Shown here one piece after another: positions 44,577-53,840 of a stretch of 64,000 bases of DNA; positions within the stretch are counted from its first letter, which is position 1, and every line of letters starts with the position of its first letter. A model generated the notes under the pieces. It saw only the letters and a list, made by a program, of their open reading frames with translations, was not told the origin of the DNA and searched no databases. Made by a program: the position numbers and the translations under genes. The stretch spans positions 1 to 64,000 of the forward strand of contig NZ_NEGA01000013.1 of assembly GCF_002135315.1 (NCBI RefSeq), written 5' to 3'. Source of the stretch: Acinetobacter sp. ANC 3903 (GTDB lineage Bacteria; Pseudomonadota; Gammaproteobacteria; Pseudomonadales; Moraxellaceae).

Positions 44577-47414
44577 TTATGGCTTAACCACTACCATGAC
44601 CTGAATCGCTTCCGGTGTTACAGATAATCCCTCTAACAGGTTCAAACCTTCTTTCTGGAATTTCTGCAAACGTGAAATTTCATCTTCACGAATGCTTGGA
44701 TTGAATTGTTTCAGGTAAGTTAAACGGTCAATTTCATATTGCCATTTGTTGCCATAAACTTCCTTAGCCAGCTGCTTAAAGTTTGGCAATGCCGTTTTGG
44801 CAATATCTAGCGCCTGGTTATAACGCTGTTCAATCACTTCACGGCGTGCTTTCACTACTTGACGGCAGCTATTGCCATCTAAGTGATGCAGATAAGGTTT
44901 CAGGATATCTGGTGCAATCTTGTCAGACAGGTCCTGACCTTTTTCACTGAGCAATACGCGAATCAGCTGTTGCGGCAAGCTTGAAGGCAAGTTTAATGCT
45001 TTTGGCGCAACCACATCCACCTTGAACCATACTTCCAGCAATACCGAACCTTGTGGCAAGGCTGCAGATTTTAATACCGCAACGTTGGTACTACCAAAAG
45101 ATTGAGTATTAATCATCTCCATTACACTTTCAGTGAATGGATGTTCCAGAGTCAAATATTGCGCATCTTCACGAACTTGTGCCTGATCACGATAGAAGGT
45201 TGCAGTCATGCCTTCTTCATCCAGAGACAAGCCTTGAACTTGCATTTGATCGGTCGGCTTGATGATGACGGTACCGTTGCTTTGCTCATCAAAATCGATA
45301 TTGGTCGATGCCATAAAGCGTTTCATAAACATTGGCAAAGTGGTGTTATCGTCATAATCTTCAAGCGCCTGCACAATTTCCTGCGCCACGATTGGACGGC
45401 AAGAGTTGTATTCAAGCAAGCGGTCACGGCCTTCCTGTAATTCCGCTTCCAGAGCTTCACGTTGAACGCTAACCTCTTCAAGCAAATCTTCAAACTGTTG
45501 ACCCAAGTCTGCCAATAAACAGTCTTTTAATTTCACAATGAAGTTTTCTTGCAGGGTTTGTGCGGTTGGTGAAATATTGCTGAAAATATTCAAACCTTCG
45601 TTATACCAGCGGAACATGCGTTCCTGTGCTGTACCCATTAAATAAGGCACATGAATCTGAATCCGGTTTTCCTGACCAATACGGTCCAGACGACCAATAC
45701 GCTGTTCAAGCACATCCGGGTTGGCAGGCAAGTCAAACAGGATCAGGTCAGATGCAAACTGGAAGTTACGGCCTTCCGAACCGATTTCAGAACACAATAG
45801 AATTTGTGCGCCATAAGATTCTTCAGCAAAATATGCTGCTGCCTGGTCACGTTCAAGCAGGCTCATGCCTTCATGGAACATGGCAGTACGGATACCGGCA
45901 TGTAAACGCAGAACATTTTCCAGCGCTTCAACCACCGGGCCACTACGTGCAATCAGTAATACTTTTTTGTGCTTGAGTTCGGTACGCAGCATTTCCATGA
46001 GCCACATCACACGTGGGTCATGTTCCATCCATGCACCATCCAGCTGTGCTTCTTCAGGCCACATTTGCTCACGTAACTTACCGTCTTTCGACCAGTTTGC
46101 AGGTGCCGGTAAAGGTGCCGGTCGGCAGTCACGGCCCGGGAAACCCTGAATCGCTTCACGGGTATTACGGAATAAAATACGGCCTGTACCATGACGGTCT
46201 AACAATTCGTGAATGGCACGGAAACGCTGTTCTGGCTCATCCTGAATGCTATGACCCAACAAGCCTTCAATCGCTTTTAAATGCCCTTCTTCCAAAGGCA
46301 TGTCCGACATCAACACTTCAGCAATTTTTGCCGTTTGATGATATTGCTCTTCTTCATCCAGGAAGCGATCGAGTGAACTGAAGCGTTGCGGATCAAGCAG
46401 ACGTAAACGTGCGAAATGGCTTTCTACACCCAGCTGTTCTGGCGTTGCAGTGAGCAGTAAAACACCCGGTGTTTTTTCCGCCAGTTCTTCAACCAGATCG
46501 TAACGGTCATTACCGCCTTCTTCTTCGCTCCACATCAGGTGATGTGCTTCGTCTACGACTAGAAGGTCAAAACCAGCTTCTAAAGCCTGTTCACGTAAAT
46601 CATCATGATCGACCATCAAGTCAACAGAAGCAATGATACGCTGCTCGGTCAGGAACGGGTTTAAATCAGGATCGTGTTCTTTGATTGATGCGGTACGGGT
46701 CAAATCAAATAGAGAAAATTCCAGATTGAAACGGCGGCGCATTTCAATCATCCACTGATATTGCAGCGAGTCTGGCACCAGAATCAGAATACGTTCAGAA
46801 CGCGATGTTTTGAGTTGCTGGTGAATAATCAGGCCCGCTTCAATGGTTTTACCCAAACCAACTTCATCCGCCAGTAAAACACGCGGTGCAAAACGCTGTC
46901 CCACTTCATGGGCAATATAAAGCTGGTGCGGAATCAGGCCTACACGCGCACCGACCATGCCGCGCAGAGGACTGTTCTTCATATTGGCTTGCATCAGTAA
47001 AGCTTCAATACGTAGGTCATACCATTCTTTATAGTCGACCTGGCTGGCCAGCAAGCGGTCAAGCGGTTTAGACAGCTGGATGGTCGCACCAATACGGGTT
47101 TCGTTGAGTGATTTACGTTCTTCGCTACCATCTTCCAGAGTACGAATCACGTTATAACGCACCACACCATGACGGTCTTCAAAAGACTCAACCACCCATT
47201 TGGTGCCTTCCTGATCCTGCAATTCATCTTTAATATTAAAAACGATACGTGATAAAGGTGCATTGTTACGTGCATAGACACGCGTTTCATCACTTTTTGG
47301 GAATAAGATGCTAACCGATCGTTCATCTACATCAATAAGAACCCCTAATCCGAGTTCTGTTTCTGTATCTGATAACCAACGCTGACCAATAGCAAACTGA
47401 TGCAATTTTTCCAC
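44577..47414 (-). CDS. rapA: RNA polymerase-associated helicase RapA
   Basis: A SWI2/SNF2 ATPase of 945 aa that recycles RNA polymerase. The N-terminal Tudor-like region (residues 1-115) is followed by LADEVGLGKTIEAGLI (Walker A), LVVDEAHHLMW (DEAH-type motif II), LLLTATPEQLG (III), and SEIGSEGRNFQFASDL and RIGRLDRIGQ (V, VI). Length and order match E. coli RapA (968 aa). rluA lies 143 bases upstream on the same strand, the same neighbour as in E. coli. Confidence 0.96.
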   Translation of the reverse strand: MEKLHQFAIGQRWLSDTETELGLGVLIDVDERSVSILFPKSDETRVYARNNAPLSRIVFNIKDELQDQEGTKWVVESFEDRHGVVRYNVIRTLEDGSEERKSLNETRIGATIQLSKPLDRLLASQVDYKEWYDLRIEALLMQANMKNSPLRGMVGARVGLIPHQLYIAHEVGQRFAPRVLLADEVGLGKTIEAGLIIHQQLKTSRSERILILVPDSLQYQWMIEMRRRFNLEFSLFDLTRTASIKEHDPDLNPFLTEQRIIASVDLMVDHDDLREQALEAGFDLLVVDEAHHLMWSEEEGGNDRYDLVEELAEKTPGVLLLTATPEQLGVESHFARLRLLDPQRFSSLDRFLDEEEQYHQTAKIAEVLMSDMPLEEGHLKAIEGLLGHSIQDEPEQRFRAIHELLDRHGTGRILFRNTREAIQGFPGRDCRPAPLPAPANWSKDGKLREQMWPEEAQLDGAWMEHDPRVMWLMEMLRTELKHKKVLLIARSGPVVEALENVLRLHAGIRTAMFHEGMSLLERDQAAAYFAEESYGAQILLCSEIGSEGRNFQFASDLILFDLPANPDVLEQRIGRLDRIGQENRIQIHVPYLMGTAQERMFRWYNEGLNIFSNISPTAQTLQENFIVKLKDCLLADLGQQFEDLLEEVSVQREALEAELQEGRDRLLEYNSCRPIVAQEIVQALEDYDDNTTLPMFMKRFMASTNIDFDEQSNGTVIIKPTDQMQVQGLSLDEEGMTATFYRDQAQVREDAQYLTLEHPFTESVMEMINTQSFGSTNVAVLKSAALPQGSVLLEVWFKVDVVAPKALNLPSSLPQQLIRVLLSEKGQDLSDKIAPDILKPYLHHLDGNSCRQVVKARREVIEQRYNQALDIAKTALPNFKQLAKEVYGNKWQYEIDRLTYLKQFNPSIREDEISRLQKFQKEGLNLLEGLSVTPEAIQVMVVVKP

Positions 47415-47557
47415 CTTTATCTAAAAATGAGGACTCTAATTTCAAGCTCAAAAACTGCTTAGTATTTGAGCAAAAAAATAGGTCTTTAAGCAATATATTT
47501 TGACATAAAGCCCACTAAAAAGTGCGCAAAATCGATGAGGATTAAAAAGTTTTCACC

Positions 47558-48202
47558 TTAAAAAGGCACAGGATAATAAAACTCTACCAACTGCTCTGTT
47601 TGCGGATGATAAAAACTTAAGTTTTCGGCATGTAAACACAGACGCGGCATTAACTGTTGCTGCTCGGCTGTGGCATATAAAGTATCACCGACAATCGGAT
47701 GCCCCAGATACTGCATATGCACGCGAAGCTGATGTGAACGCCCGGTAATTGGGGTGAGTTTGACACGCGTCACCGCCTGTCCCTGAATTTGAAAATGTTC
47801 GATCGCCTGCCAATGGGTTAACGCCGGTTTGTTATGATTGGGATCGGCAATATGTAATGGCGGATGCTCAGGATCATACACCACAGGAACATCGACCGTG
47901 CCTTCCCCTTCAAGATGTCCGGCAACCACGGCCTGATAGGTTTTTTCGGTTTGGCGTTCCTGAAACTGGCGGGAAATGGTTTTTTGTCCCCATTTGCTTA
48001 GGCCAAACACCAGAATGCCGGAGGTATCCCGATCCAGACGGTGAATCAGTAAAGTTTTGGGTTCTATTTCTAATAATCGGTTGATCACGCAATCTTGTAA
48101 ATCTTCAGTTTTACCGGGAACAGTAAGCACACCTGCAGGTTTATGGATGACCATAAAATCTTCATCACGATGTATCAGATATTCGGTTAGAAAATTACTC
48201 AA
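47558..48202 (-). CDS. rluA: Dual-specificity pseudouridine synthase RluA
   Basis: A 214-aa enzyme without an S4 domain, forming pseudouridine 746 in 23S rRNA and 32 in some tRNAs by analogy with E. coli RluA (219 aa). The catalytic motif is LIHRLDRDTSGILVFGLSK, with VIHKPAGVLTVPGK before it and TPITGRSHQLRVHMQYLGHPIVGD after it. Size and the rapA neighbour both support RluA over RluC/D. Confidence 0.9.
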   Translation of the reverse strand: MSNFLTEYLIHRDEDFMVIHKPAGVLTVPGKTEDLQDCVINRLLEIEPKTLLIHRLDRDTSGILVFGLSKWGQKTISRQFQERQTEKTYQAVVAGHLEGEGTVDVPVVYDPEHPPLHIADPNHNKPALTHWQAIEHFQIQGQAVTRVKLTPITGRSHQLRVHMQYLGHPIVGDTLYATAEQQQLMPRLCLHAENLSFYHPQTEQLVEFYYPVPF

Positions 48203-48343
48203 TGTTCAATCCCAGGCTGATCGCGAAAACAAGCCGGCAATGATAGAAAGCTTGGCACAGAATTACAATGCACAATGCCTGAATTGGCGACGGTTTTTTC
48301 GATTTTAAACAAAAATAATTTCAATAGCACTTTATGAACCAGC

Positions 48344-49042
48344 CTATTGCAATATAAAGCTGGCCAGTTCATGCAGTGAATTGTGTTTTAACACATCTTC
48401 ATAAGTGATATTTGCCCCATGCGCGCGCCAAATACCGACCAGAGTAACAATAGCGACAGAATCCAAACCGTATTGTCTTAAATCAATATAAGGATCAATT
48501 TCAAGCGCATCCATGTTCAGTTGTTCCGCCACGGCGAGCATAATTCCTTTGGTTGAAAGCACATAATTTGACGGTGCACTTAAATCCCATAATCGAGTCA
48601 AACTATAGCTATTCATATGATGCAAACCTTGTGCCGAAATATTTTCGATCCATTGAATATGCTGTTCCTGATTCGGCAATAAAATTGCATCGTCCACCAC
48701 ACAGATTTGTTCAGTCACACTTTGTAGATGCGGCAATATTTGCTTGAGCATCGGACTAACCTGTCCTGCAAATATCATTTGTGGATTCGAGGATGCATAT
48801 TCACCGAGTTGTTGCATACCTTGAATGAGGTCATCACCATATAAATCCACAATCGGAATATCCAGTGCTTTGGCTTTATTGCTGATCTGGATCAGATGCG
48901 TCATTAAGTCACTGTCTTGTATGCCTGCCAACATCCTTATGTTTTGCAATCCCACCAGTACCAGCACAGATTGAGTTGAGGACAGCTGCCATTTGGCTTG
49001 GGAAGGAGCAAACTGGATTTTTTTGGGCATTGGGTACAGCAT
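48344..49042 (-). CDS. Degenerate isochorismatase domain fused to aryl/acyl carrier protein
   Basis: A 232-aa protein. The C-terminal 75 residues carry a clear phosphopantetheine site (LRQYGLDSVAIVTLVGIWRAHG, Ser in LDSV) very similar to the aryl carrier domain of EntB/VibB/BasF. The N-terminal 150 residues follow the isochorismatase-like fold in outline (SVLVLVGLQNIRML, ALDIPIVDLYGD, ICVVDDAILL). The catalytic Asp expected near VLVLVGLQ is Gly, so the hydrolase is probably inactive. EntB-like proteins load dihydroxybenzoate in siderophore NRPS systems, but no adenylation or condensation gene is present. Its role is unknown. Confidence 0.72.
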   Translation of the reverse strand: MLYPMPKKIQFAPSQAKWQLSSTQSVLVLVGLQNIRMLAGIQDSDLMTHLIQISNKAKALDIPIVDLYGDDLIQGMQQLGEYASSNPQMIFAGQVSPMLKQILPHLQSVTEQICVVDDAILLPNQEQHIQWIENISAQGLHHMNSYSLTRLWDLSAPSNYVLSTKGIMLAVAEQLNMDALEIDPYIDLRQYGLDSVAIVTLVGIWRAHGANITYEDVLKHNSLHELASFILQ

Positions 49043-49125
49043 GGGAGACTCTAAAGCGACGTTTGTTAGATATTTTAGCTTAGAAAGTTGTAAGATTTAG
49101 AACCTACTATACTATAAAACAATGA

Positions 49126-49836
49126 TTAGAGACGTTTTATATCGTCTTTATAAACATATCCTTCCTCATCTAAGCCATTTAAATTGATAGAAATTTTTAC
49201 CCAACCATTATGATCTCCCTCATAGACTTTCAATAGATTACTTTGAGGAATAATTAATTTTGATTCACTCTCAGAATCAGGAGCTGATCTCAGATGTATT
49301 GCTGAAGTTGTCACAGCTTTAGATTCGATGCCATTGATATAAAATATATATGCTTCCTCATAATTGTTAAATTGATCTAATTGCCCAAAATACAGACTAT
49401 AAATAACTAAAATTACTTCTAATGTTCGCCAAATTAATTCTCTTTTATCTTTGTTGTTTTGAATAGCGGGAAAAGATTCATTTAGATTAATTTCTTCTGA
49501 AATTAGTTCTTCGAAAACTTTTAATTCTTGAACAAAGTCTGCTTTCTGCTTAGATTTCTCATTAAATTTTTCTTGAAATTCTTTAGTATTGACAATGTTT
49601 ACTAACGATTTTTGAAAATTTTCTAGATTTTTTATAACAACTGGATCATTGATGTAGTTGTTAAAAGCTATAGCCATTTTATTTAAAGCAATTAAAGTCT
49701 GTTGCATTTCAGGACTATTAAATAAATTATTTAAACCTTTATGGGCTTTTTCTAACACTTCGACCCAAACCTGAATGTTCTTTTGCAAATCGGGATTATT
49801 AGTCAATTTTGCAATTTCACTTAAGGGAATAGACAA
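49126..49836 (-). CDS. Hypothetical protein with C-terminal SH3b domain
   Basis: A 236-aa protein. Residues 1-130 are helical with repeated (N/K)L and polar patterns. A short hydrophobic stretch (WRTLEVILVIYSLYFG, about 137-152) may be a membrane segment, and residues 178-236 (AIHLRSAPDSESES, VYEGDHNGWVKISI, GYVYKDD) form an SH3b domain of the peptidoglycan- or protein-binding type. The gene is markedly more AT-rich than its neighbours. The function is unknown. Confidence 0.75.
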   Translation of the reverse strand: MSIPLSEIAKLTNNPDLQKNIQVWVEVLEKAHKGLNNLFNSPEMQQTLIALNKMAIAFNNYINDPVVIKNLENFQKSLVNIVNTKEFQEKFNEKSKQKADFVQELKVFEELISEEINLNESFPAIQNNKDKRELIWRTLEVILVIYSLYFGQLDQFNNYEEAYIFYINGIESKAVTTSAIHLRSAPDSESESKLIIPQSNLLKVYEGDHNGWVKISINLNGLDEEGYVYKDDIKRL

Positions 49837-49939
49837 TTTTATAGTCCTCTACTTTTAATAATTTCTAAAATTAACATACTATACCCATACCAAATCTAGA
49901 TTTTTATTCAATACAATTCAATTAGTTATTTTAAAATTC

Positions 49940-49968
49940 AAAGCCCAATTATCGAAGATTGGGCTTTT
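49940..49968 (-). terminator. Terminator, probably of the HbpS/GlcG gene
   Basis: AAAGCCCAAT and ATTGGGCTTT pair perfectly around eight bases; on the minus strand it is followed by Ts. It lies about 85 bases past the HbpS/GlcG stop. Confidence 0.7.
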
Positions 49969-50050
49969 AAAATTAATCTACACGTTCCATACTCATTTTC
50001 TTCATCAATATACAATCTATTAATTAAGAAAACTTCTGATTTCAAAATAA

Positions 50051-50470
50051 TTAAACTGCCTGCTGCGCCAAAAACTTCTCAATCGCCTGCCGTGCAATCT
50101 CCGCATCCTGAAAAGATTTCACACCCGATACACCCATCGCACCTACCAGCTGCCCTTCATACAGAATCGGCTCACCACCTTCAAGCATACCTGCAAAACT
50201 ATCCATGGTTAAAAAGCCCATTTGACCGCCTTTAATCAAATCCTCAAACAGCTTTGAAGGACGGCGACTAATTGCTGAACATTTGGCTTTCTCTAGACAT
50301 AAGTTTGCCGTCATAGGCGATGCACCATCCATACGCTTCATGGCAAGCAAACTACCCGACTCATCTACCACCGCAATACTGACATTAAAGTTGTTCTGAA
50401 TAGCATATTGGTGAGCTTCATTTAGTAGAAATTCCGCATCACTTAAAGTCAAATAATGTTTGGTTTGCAT
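50051..50470 (-). CDS. HbpS/GlcG-family heme-binding-like protein
   Basis: A 139-aa protein of the GlcG/HbpS family. FNVSIAVVDESGSLLAMKRMDGASPMTANLCLEKAKCSA and GGEPILYEGQLVGAMGVSG are the family blocks. Some members bind heme or respond to redox stress; others are only linked to glycolate genes. No glycolate or two-component gene is next to it. Its neighbour upstream is hemL, a heme-pathway gene, which may be a coincidence. Confidence 0.82.
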   Translation of the reverse strand: MQTKHYLTLSDAEFLLNEAHQYAIQNNFNVSIAVVDESGSLLAMKRMDGASPMTANLCLEKAKCSAISRRPSKLFEDLIKGGQMGFLTMDSFAGMLEGGEPILYEGQLVGAMGVSGVKSFQDAEIARQAIEKFLAQQAV

Positions 50471-50495
50471 CCATCTTTTTCCATTTTCAAAATCT

Positions 50496-50525
50496 GTATA
50501 AAAAAGCCCGAACGAATTCGGGCTT
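50496..50525 (-). terminator. Terminator of hemL
   Basis: AAGCCCGAA pairs with TTCGGGCTT around a four-base loop; on the minus strand a T-run follows. It lies 24 bases past the hemL stop. Confidence 0.88.
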
Positions 50526-50548
50526 AATGCTGTGCAAAACCTAAAAGG

Positions 50549-51850
50549 TTAAGCTTTCATTTCAGCAAATGTTTCTTTTGCAGCTTGAATGGTAAATTCA
50601 ATATCTTCATCAGAATGCGCAGCCGAGAAGAATCCTGCTTCAAAAGCAGAAGGTGCTAAGTTCACACCGCGTTTTAACATACCATGGAAGAATTTACGGA
50701 AGTCATCCACATTACATTTCAGCATTGAGTCAAAGCTTGTGATGTCTTCCTGGTCAGTGAAGTACAGACCGAACATACCGCCCACTTGTTGAGTTTTGAA
50801 AGGTACACCTGCCTCAGCAGCAGCAGATTCTAGACCAGCAAGTAACTTAGCCAATTGAGCCGTTAATTTTTCATAGAAACCTTCAGCACGTAAATGCTTA
50901 AACATCTCGATGCCTGCGCGCATAGCGAGCGGGTTACCTGACAGCGTACCTGCTTGATAAACCTTACCCAGTGGCGCAATGCATTCCATCACTTCACGTT
51001 TACCACCAAAGGCGCCCACAGGTAAGCCTGCACCGATGATTTTACCTAAAGTGGTTAGGTCAGGAGTTACGCCATAGTGTGCCTGTGCACCACCAAGACC
51101 GACACGGAAACCTGTCATCACTTCATCAATAATAAATACTGAACCATGCTCATCACATACATCACGAATCGCTTGCAAGAAACCGTCGATCGGTTTCACC
51201 AGGTTCATGTTCCCGGCAACAGGTTCAACAATCACCCCTGCAATTTCAGAACCGAATTTAGCAAAGCATTCTTTTAAAGTTTCAATGTCGTTGTATGGAA
51301 GTGTCAGCGTGTGTTTGGCAAAATCAGCTGGTACGCCCGCAGAAGTCGCTTCACCTTCACCATTGGTCAATAGACCAGAACCTGCTTTAACCAAAAGCGA
51401 GTCTGAGTGACCATGATAACAGCCTTCAAACTTCACGATTTTGTCACGACCAGTATAACCACGTGCCAGACGAATCGCAGTCATGGTGGCTTCAGTACCT
51501 GAGTTGGTCATACGCACCAACTCAATAGACGGCATAATCTCGCAAATAATATCTGCCAGTGTGGTTTCATGTACGGTTGGCGCACCAAAGCTTAAGCCAT
51601 CAACCGCAGCTTCTTGAACTGCTTTAATGATTTCAGGATGCGCATGTCCCAGAATCATTGGCCCCCATGAACCTACATAGTCCACATAGCGCTTGCCATC
51701 GACATCGTATAAATACGCACCTTTGGCTTTTTCAATAAATACAGGTGTACCGCCCACCCCATTAAATGCACGCACAGGTGAATTTACTCCACCGGGAATA
51801 TGTTTATTGGCTTGTTTGAACAATTGTTCTTGCTTTGGAGATAAGCTCAT
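50549..51850 (-). CDS. hemL: Glutamate-1-semialdehyde 2,1-aminomutase HemL
   Basis: A PLP enzyme of 433 aa that makes 5-aminolevulinate in the C5 heme pathway. [55 protein letters not shown] and the PLP lysine in [18 protein letters not shown] are all present. The length is normal. thiE lies 39 bases upstream on the same strand, a pairing seen in many Acinetobacter and Pseudomonas genomes. Confidence 0.96.
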   Translation of the reverse strand: MSLSPKQEQLFKQANKHIPGGVNSPVRAFNGVGGTPVFIEKAKGAYLYDVDGKRYVDYVGSWGPMILGHAHPEIIKAVQEAAVDGLSFGAPTVHETTLADIICEIMPSIELVRMTNSGTEATMTAIRLARGYTGRDKIVKFEGCYHGHSDSLLVKAGSGLLTNGEGEATSAGVPADFAKHTLTLPYNDIETLKECFAKFGSEIAGVIVEPVAGNMNLVKPIDGFLQAIRDVCDEHGSVFIIDEVMTGFRVGLGGAQAHYGVTPDLTTLGKIIGAGLPVGAFGGKREVMECIAPLGKVYQAGTLSGNPLAMRAGIEMFKHLRAEGFYEKLTAQLAKLLAGLESAAAEAGVPFKTQQVGGMFGLYFTDQEDITSFDSMLKCNVDDFRKFFHGMLKRGVNLAPSAFEAGFFSAAHSDEDIEFTIQAAKETFAEMKA

Positions 51851-51889
51851 GAAGGCACTCGACTAAAAATTAAATCAATCAAAAATATT

Positions 51890-52510
51890 TTATGCTGTAG
51901 CTTGAAAAAGCGCAGACCATTCATCTAAACGCTCTGGAATAGCATTCATCGGACGGCCTAATATATCACTGATCACCGCACAATAATCTGCACCACATTC
52001 AATGACTTCGTTGGAATTTTCAACGGTTAACCCGCCAATCGCACAGATCGGCACATTCAGTTTTTCTTTAGCCAGTTTTAAGGTTTCTAAGCCAATATTT
52101 CCTGCTTCAGGTTTAGACTCGGTCGCATAGATCGCCCCAAATGCCACATAATTTGCACCCTCTGCAATGGCCTGTTCAGCCAACTCAAGTGAGTTATTAC
52201 AGCTGCGACCAATCAGTACGCCCTGAGGCAAACGTGCAACAGCATCGATAATAGAACCATCATCCTGACCTAAATGCACACCTACACCGTATTTGACTGC
52301 CATTTCAAGATCATCATTTATCACGAAAGGCACGCGATATTCAGCACACATGGCTTTCATGTACTCAATTTCATAAGTCTGATCTTCTTTGGCGACTTTT
52401 TTACGACGGTATTGCAAGACTGCAATACCACCATTGGCCATTGCGCCTTCAAGCTTGGCTAATAAAAGCTCTAAAGGATCATCATTGGTAATCAGATATA
52501 AACCGCGCAT
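51890..52510 (-). CDS. thiE: Thiamine phosphate synthase ThiE
   Basis: A TIM-barrel enzyme of 206 aa that couples the pyrimidine and thiazole halves of thiamine. Blocks: GLYLITND, LQYRRKK, FVINDDLEMAVKYGVGVHLGQDDG, GRSCNNSLELAEQAIAEGANYVAFGAIYATESKP and ICAIGGLTVENS. It lies directly before hemL. No TPP riboswitch was recognised upstream. Confidence 0.93.
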   Translation of the reverse strand: MRGLYLITNDDPLELLLAKLEGAMANGGIAVLQYRRKKVAKEDQTYEIEYMKAMCAEYRVPFVINDDLEMAVKYGVGVHLGQDDGSIIDAVARLPQGVLIGRSCNNSLELAEQAIAEGANYVAFGAIYATESKPEAGNIGLETLKLAKEKLNVPICAIGGLTVENSNEVIECGADYCAVISDILGRPMNAIPERLDEWSALFQATA

Positions 52511-53191
52511 AACAAACTGCCAAAACTAAAACTACCCTATTATAGGCATATCAGGGACAAGATTCAGCGGGACTGTCTTAATTCCTTAGCATTACAGCAG
52601 AAAAATGTGCAAAAAATTAAAAACTAAAACTACAGTAACTTTATTTAAAATTTAGTGAAATACTCATTTTCAGGGATAGATCATCTGCACATTAAACGGT
52701 TTAATAAACAACAAAATAATAATAATCATAAAAACAGAAACTTGGAGCAACGAACAGACTTCCTGATCCTTTGTTATAAAACGCGCTTGGGGGGAAGCAA
52801 ATGAGGGATTAGGGAGTTGCCCTATTTTTATTTGATCCTGGCACTCAGCCAAAATTGCGTACCATTTTTAATCCTGATGGATGATTCATGCCTGAGTCAT
52901 TTTCTATGTTTATAAAAAATGTATTTTTACCCTACTTCTAAACATTCAGCCTTTATACAGAATCCCTTGCATAAAAAAAGCCTAGAGAAAGGTCGCTCTA
53001 GGCTTGGAAAACTTTAAGATTGGGACAGTTTTGAAGTGAAAAAATCAGCTTCTTAAACGTCTGTTCTATTAATAAGATATTCACCCTATCATTGCAAGCT
53101 TATACCTCATAAATTTTCATCTATTTTATTTTTGGGTAAATTTTTTTGCGACATTGTTCACATAACAAACAAGAGTGAGCAGCTGATTGAA
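52511..53191. other. Intergenic stretch with one terminator
   Basis: About 680 bases upstream of thiE and downstream of the Mpo1-like gene. It contains the terminator at 52972-53005. A 60-codon minus-strand frame at 52670-52852 has no clear start signal and is not called. Confidence 0.5.
52972..53005 (-). terminator. Terminator downstream of the Mpo1-like gene
   Basis: AAGCCTAGAG and CTCTAGGCTT pair perfectly around eight bases; on the minus strand seven T residues follow. It lies 187 bases after the Mpo1-like stop, so it may instead end a small RNA from this gap. Confidence 0.78.
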
Positions 53192-53569
53192 CTAACTTGG
53201 AATTTTATCTAGAGAGCGATCTTTTAAACTTAAATTGCCGCGCATTACATCAGAAAACATACGCCAATCGGAAATAAAACTATACAGCGGCTGTTTAAAG
53301 CTTGCTGGCTTGTTTTTTTCAAACACGAAATGTCCAATCCATGCGCTGGCATAACCACCCAATAAACCATAAGCCACATATTTGGGCTTTCTTTTTAGAA
53401 TAGCACGGCTCAATAAACACAATCCGACACTACTGCCCAATATGTGCAAACGGCGACTCATGATATTACGGTGCTCAGTGAGATAAAACCGATAAAATTC
53501 ATGATAGTTTTGAATCGGCAGCTGAAATTCCGGTTGATGCTCAAATTGGAGCTGAATCATTGTATTCAT
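53192..53569 (-). CDS. Mpo1-like/DUF962 membrane protein
   Basis: A 125-aa protein. YRFYLTEHRNIMSRRLHILGSSVGLCLL, GGYASAWIGHFVFEKNKPASFKQPLYSFISDWRMFSD is the DUF962/Mpo1 signature, with conserved His residues in EHRN, RRLH and GHF. Yeast Mpo1 is an Fe2+-dependent dioxygenase for 2-hydroxy fatty acid alpha-oxidation; bacterial members are not well characterised. I used the ATG at 53569; starts further upstream add a non-conserved leader. Confidence 0.83.
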   Translation of the reverse strand: MNTMIQLQFEHQPEFQLPIQNYHEFYRFYLTEHRNIMSRRLHILGSSVGLCLLSRAILKRKPKYVAYGLLGGYASAWIGHFVFEKNKPASFKQPLYSFISDWRMFSDVMRGNLSLKDRSLDKIPS

Positions 53570-53840
53570 AGTTGTCGTCCCGCTGTTTTTATTTACGTTA
53601 GCGCATATTTTGTTCAAATTAAAGTGTCCGCTAGCATCATTTTTTGATCATTTCCGAAGCAATTATTCACAAATCCATTCATCAAGTCTTACATCAAACT
53701 TCATTTTCGCTACAATCAAAAGCCTAGAATGAACAATACAATTCCGGCGCTAGAAAAAATAGATTTTATAACGCCTTTGTAAGCTATCGGATGTCATGTT
53801 TCATTGTTGACATCGCATCAAAAAATTAGGATGAAAGATC

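Noticed and set aside
45102..46381. Plus-strand open frames inside rapA
   Set aside because: Antisense frames over helicase motifs; no start sites and no family match.
51890..52600. TPP riboswitch upstream of thiE
   Set aside because: I looked for the conserved CUGAGA and ACCUGA-type blocks in the leader and did not find them.
52670..52852. 60-codon minus-strand frame with a hydrophobic tail
   Set aside because: No ribosome-binding site and no known relative; the gap is better left uncalled.
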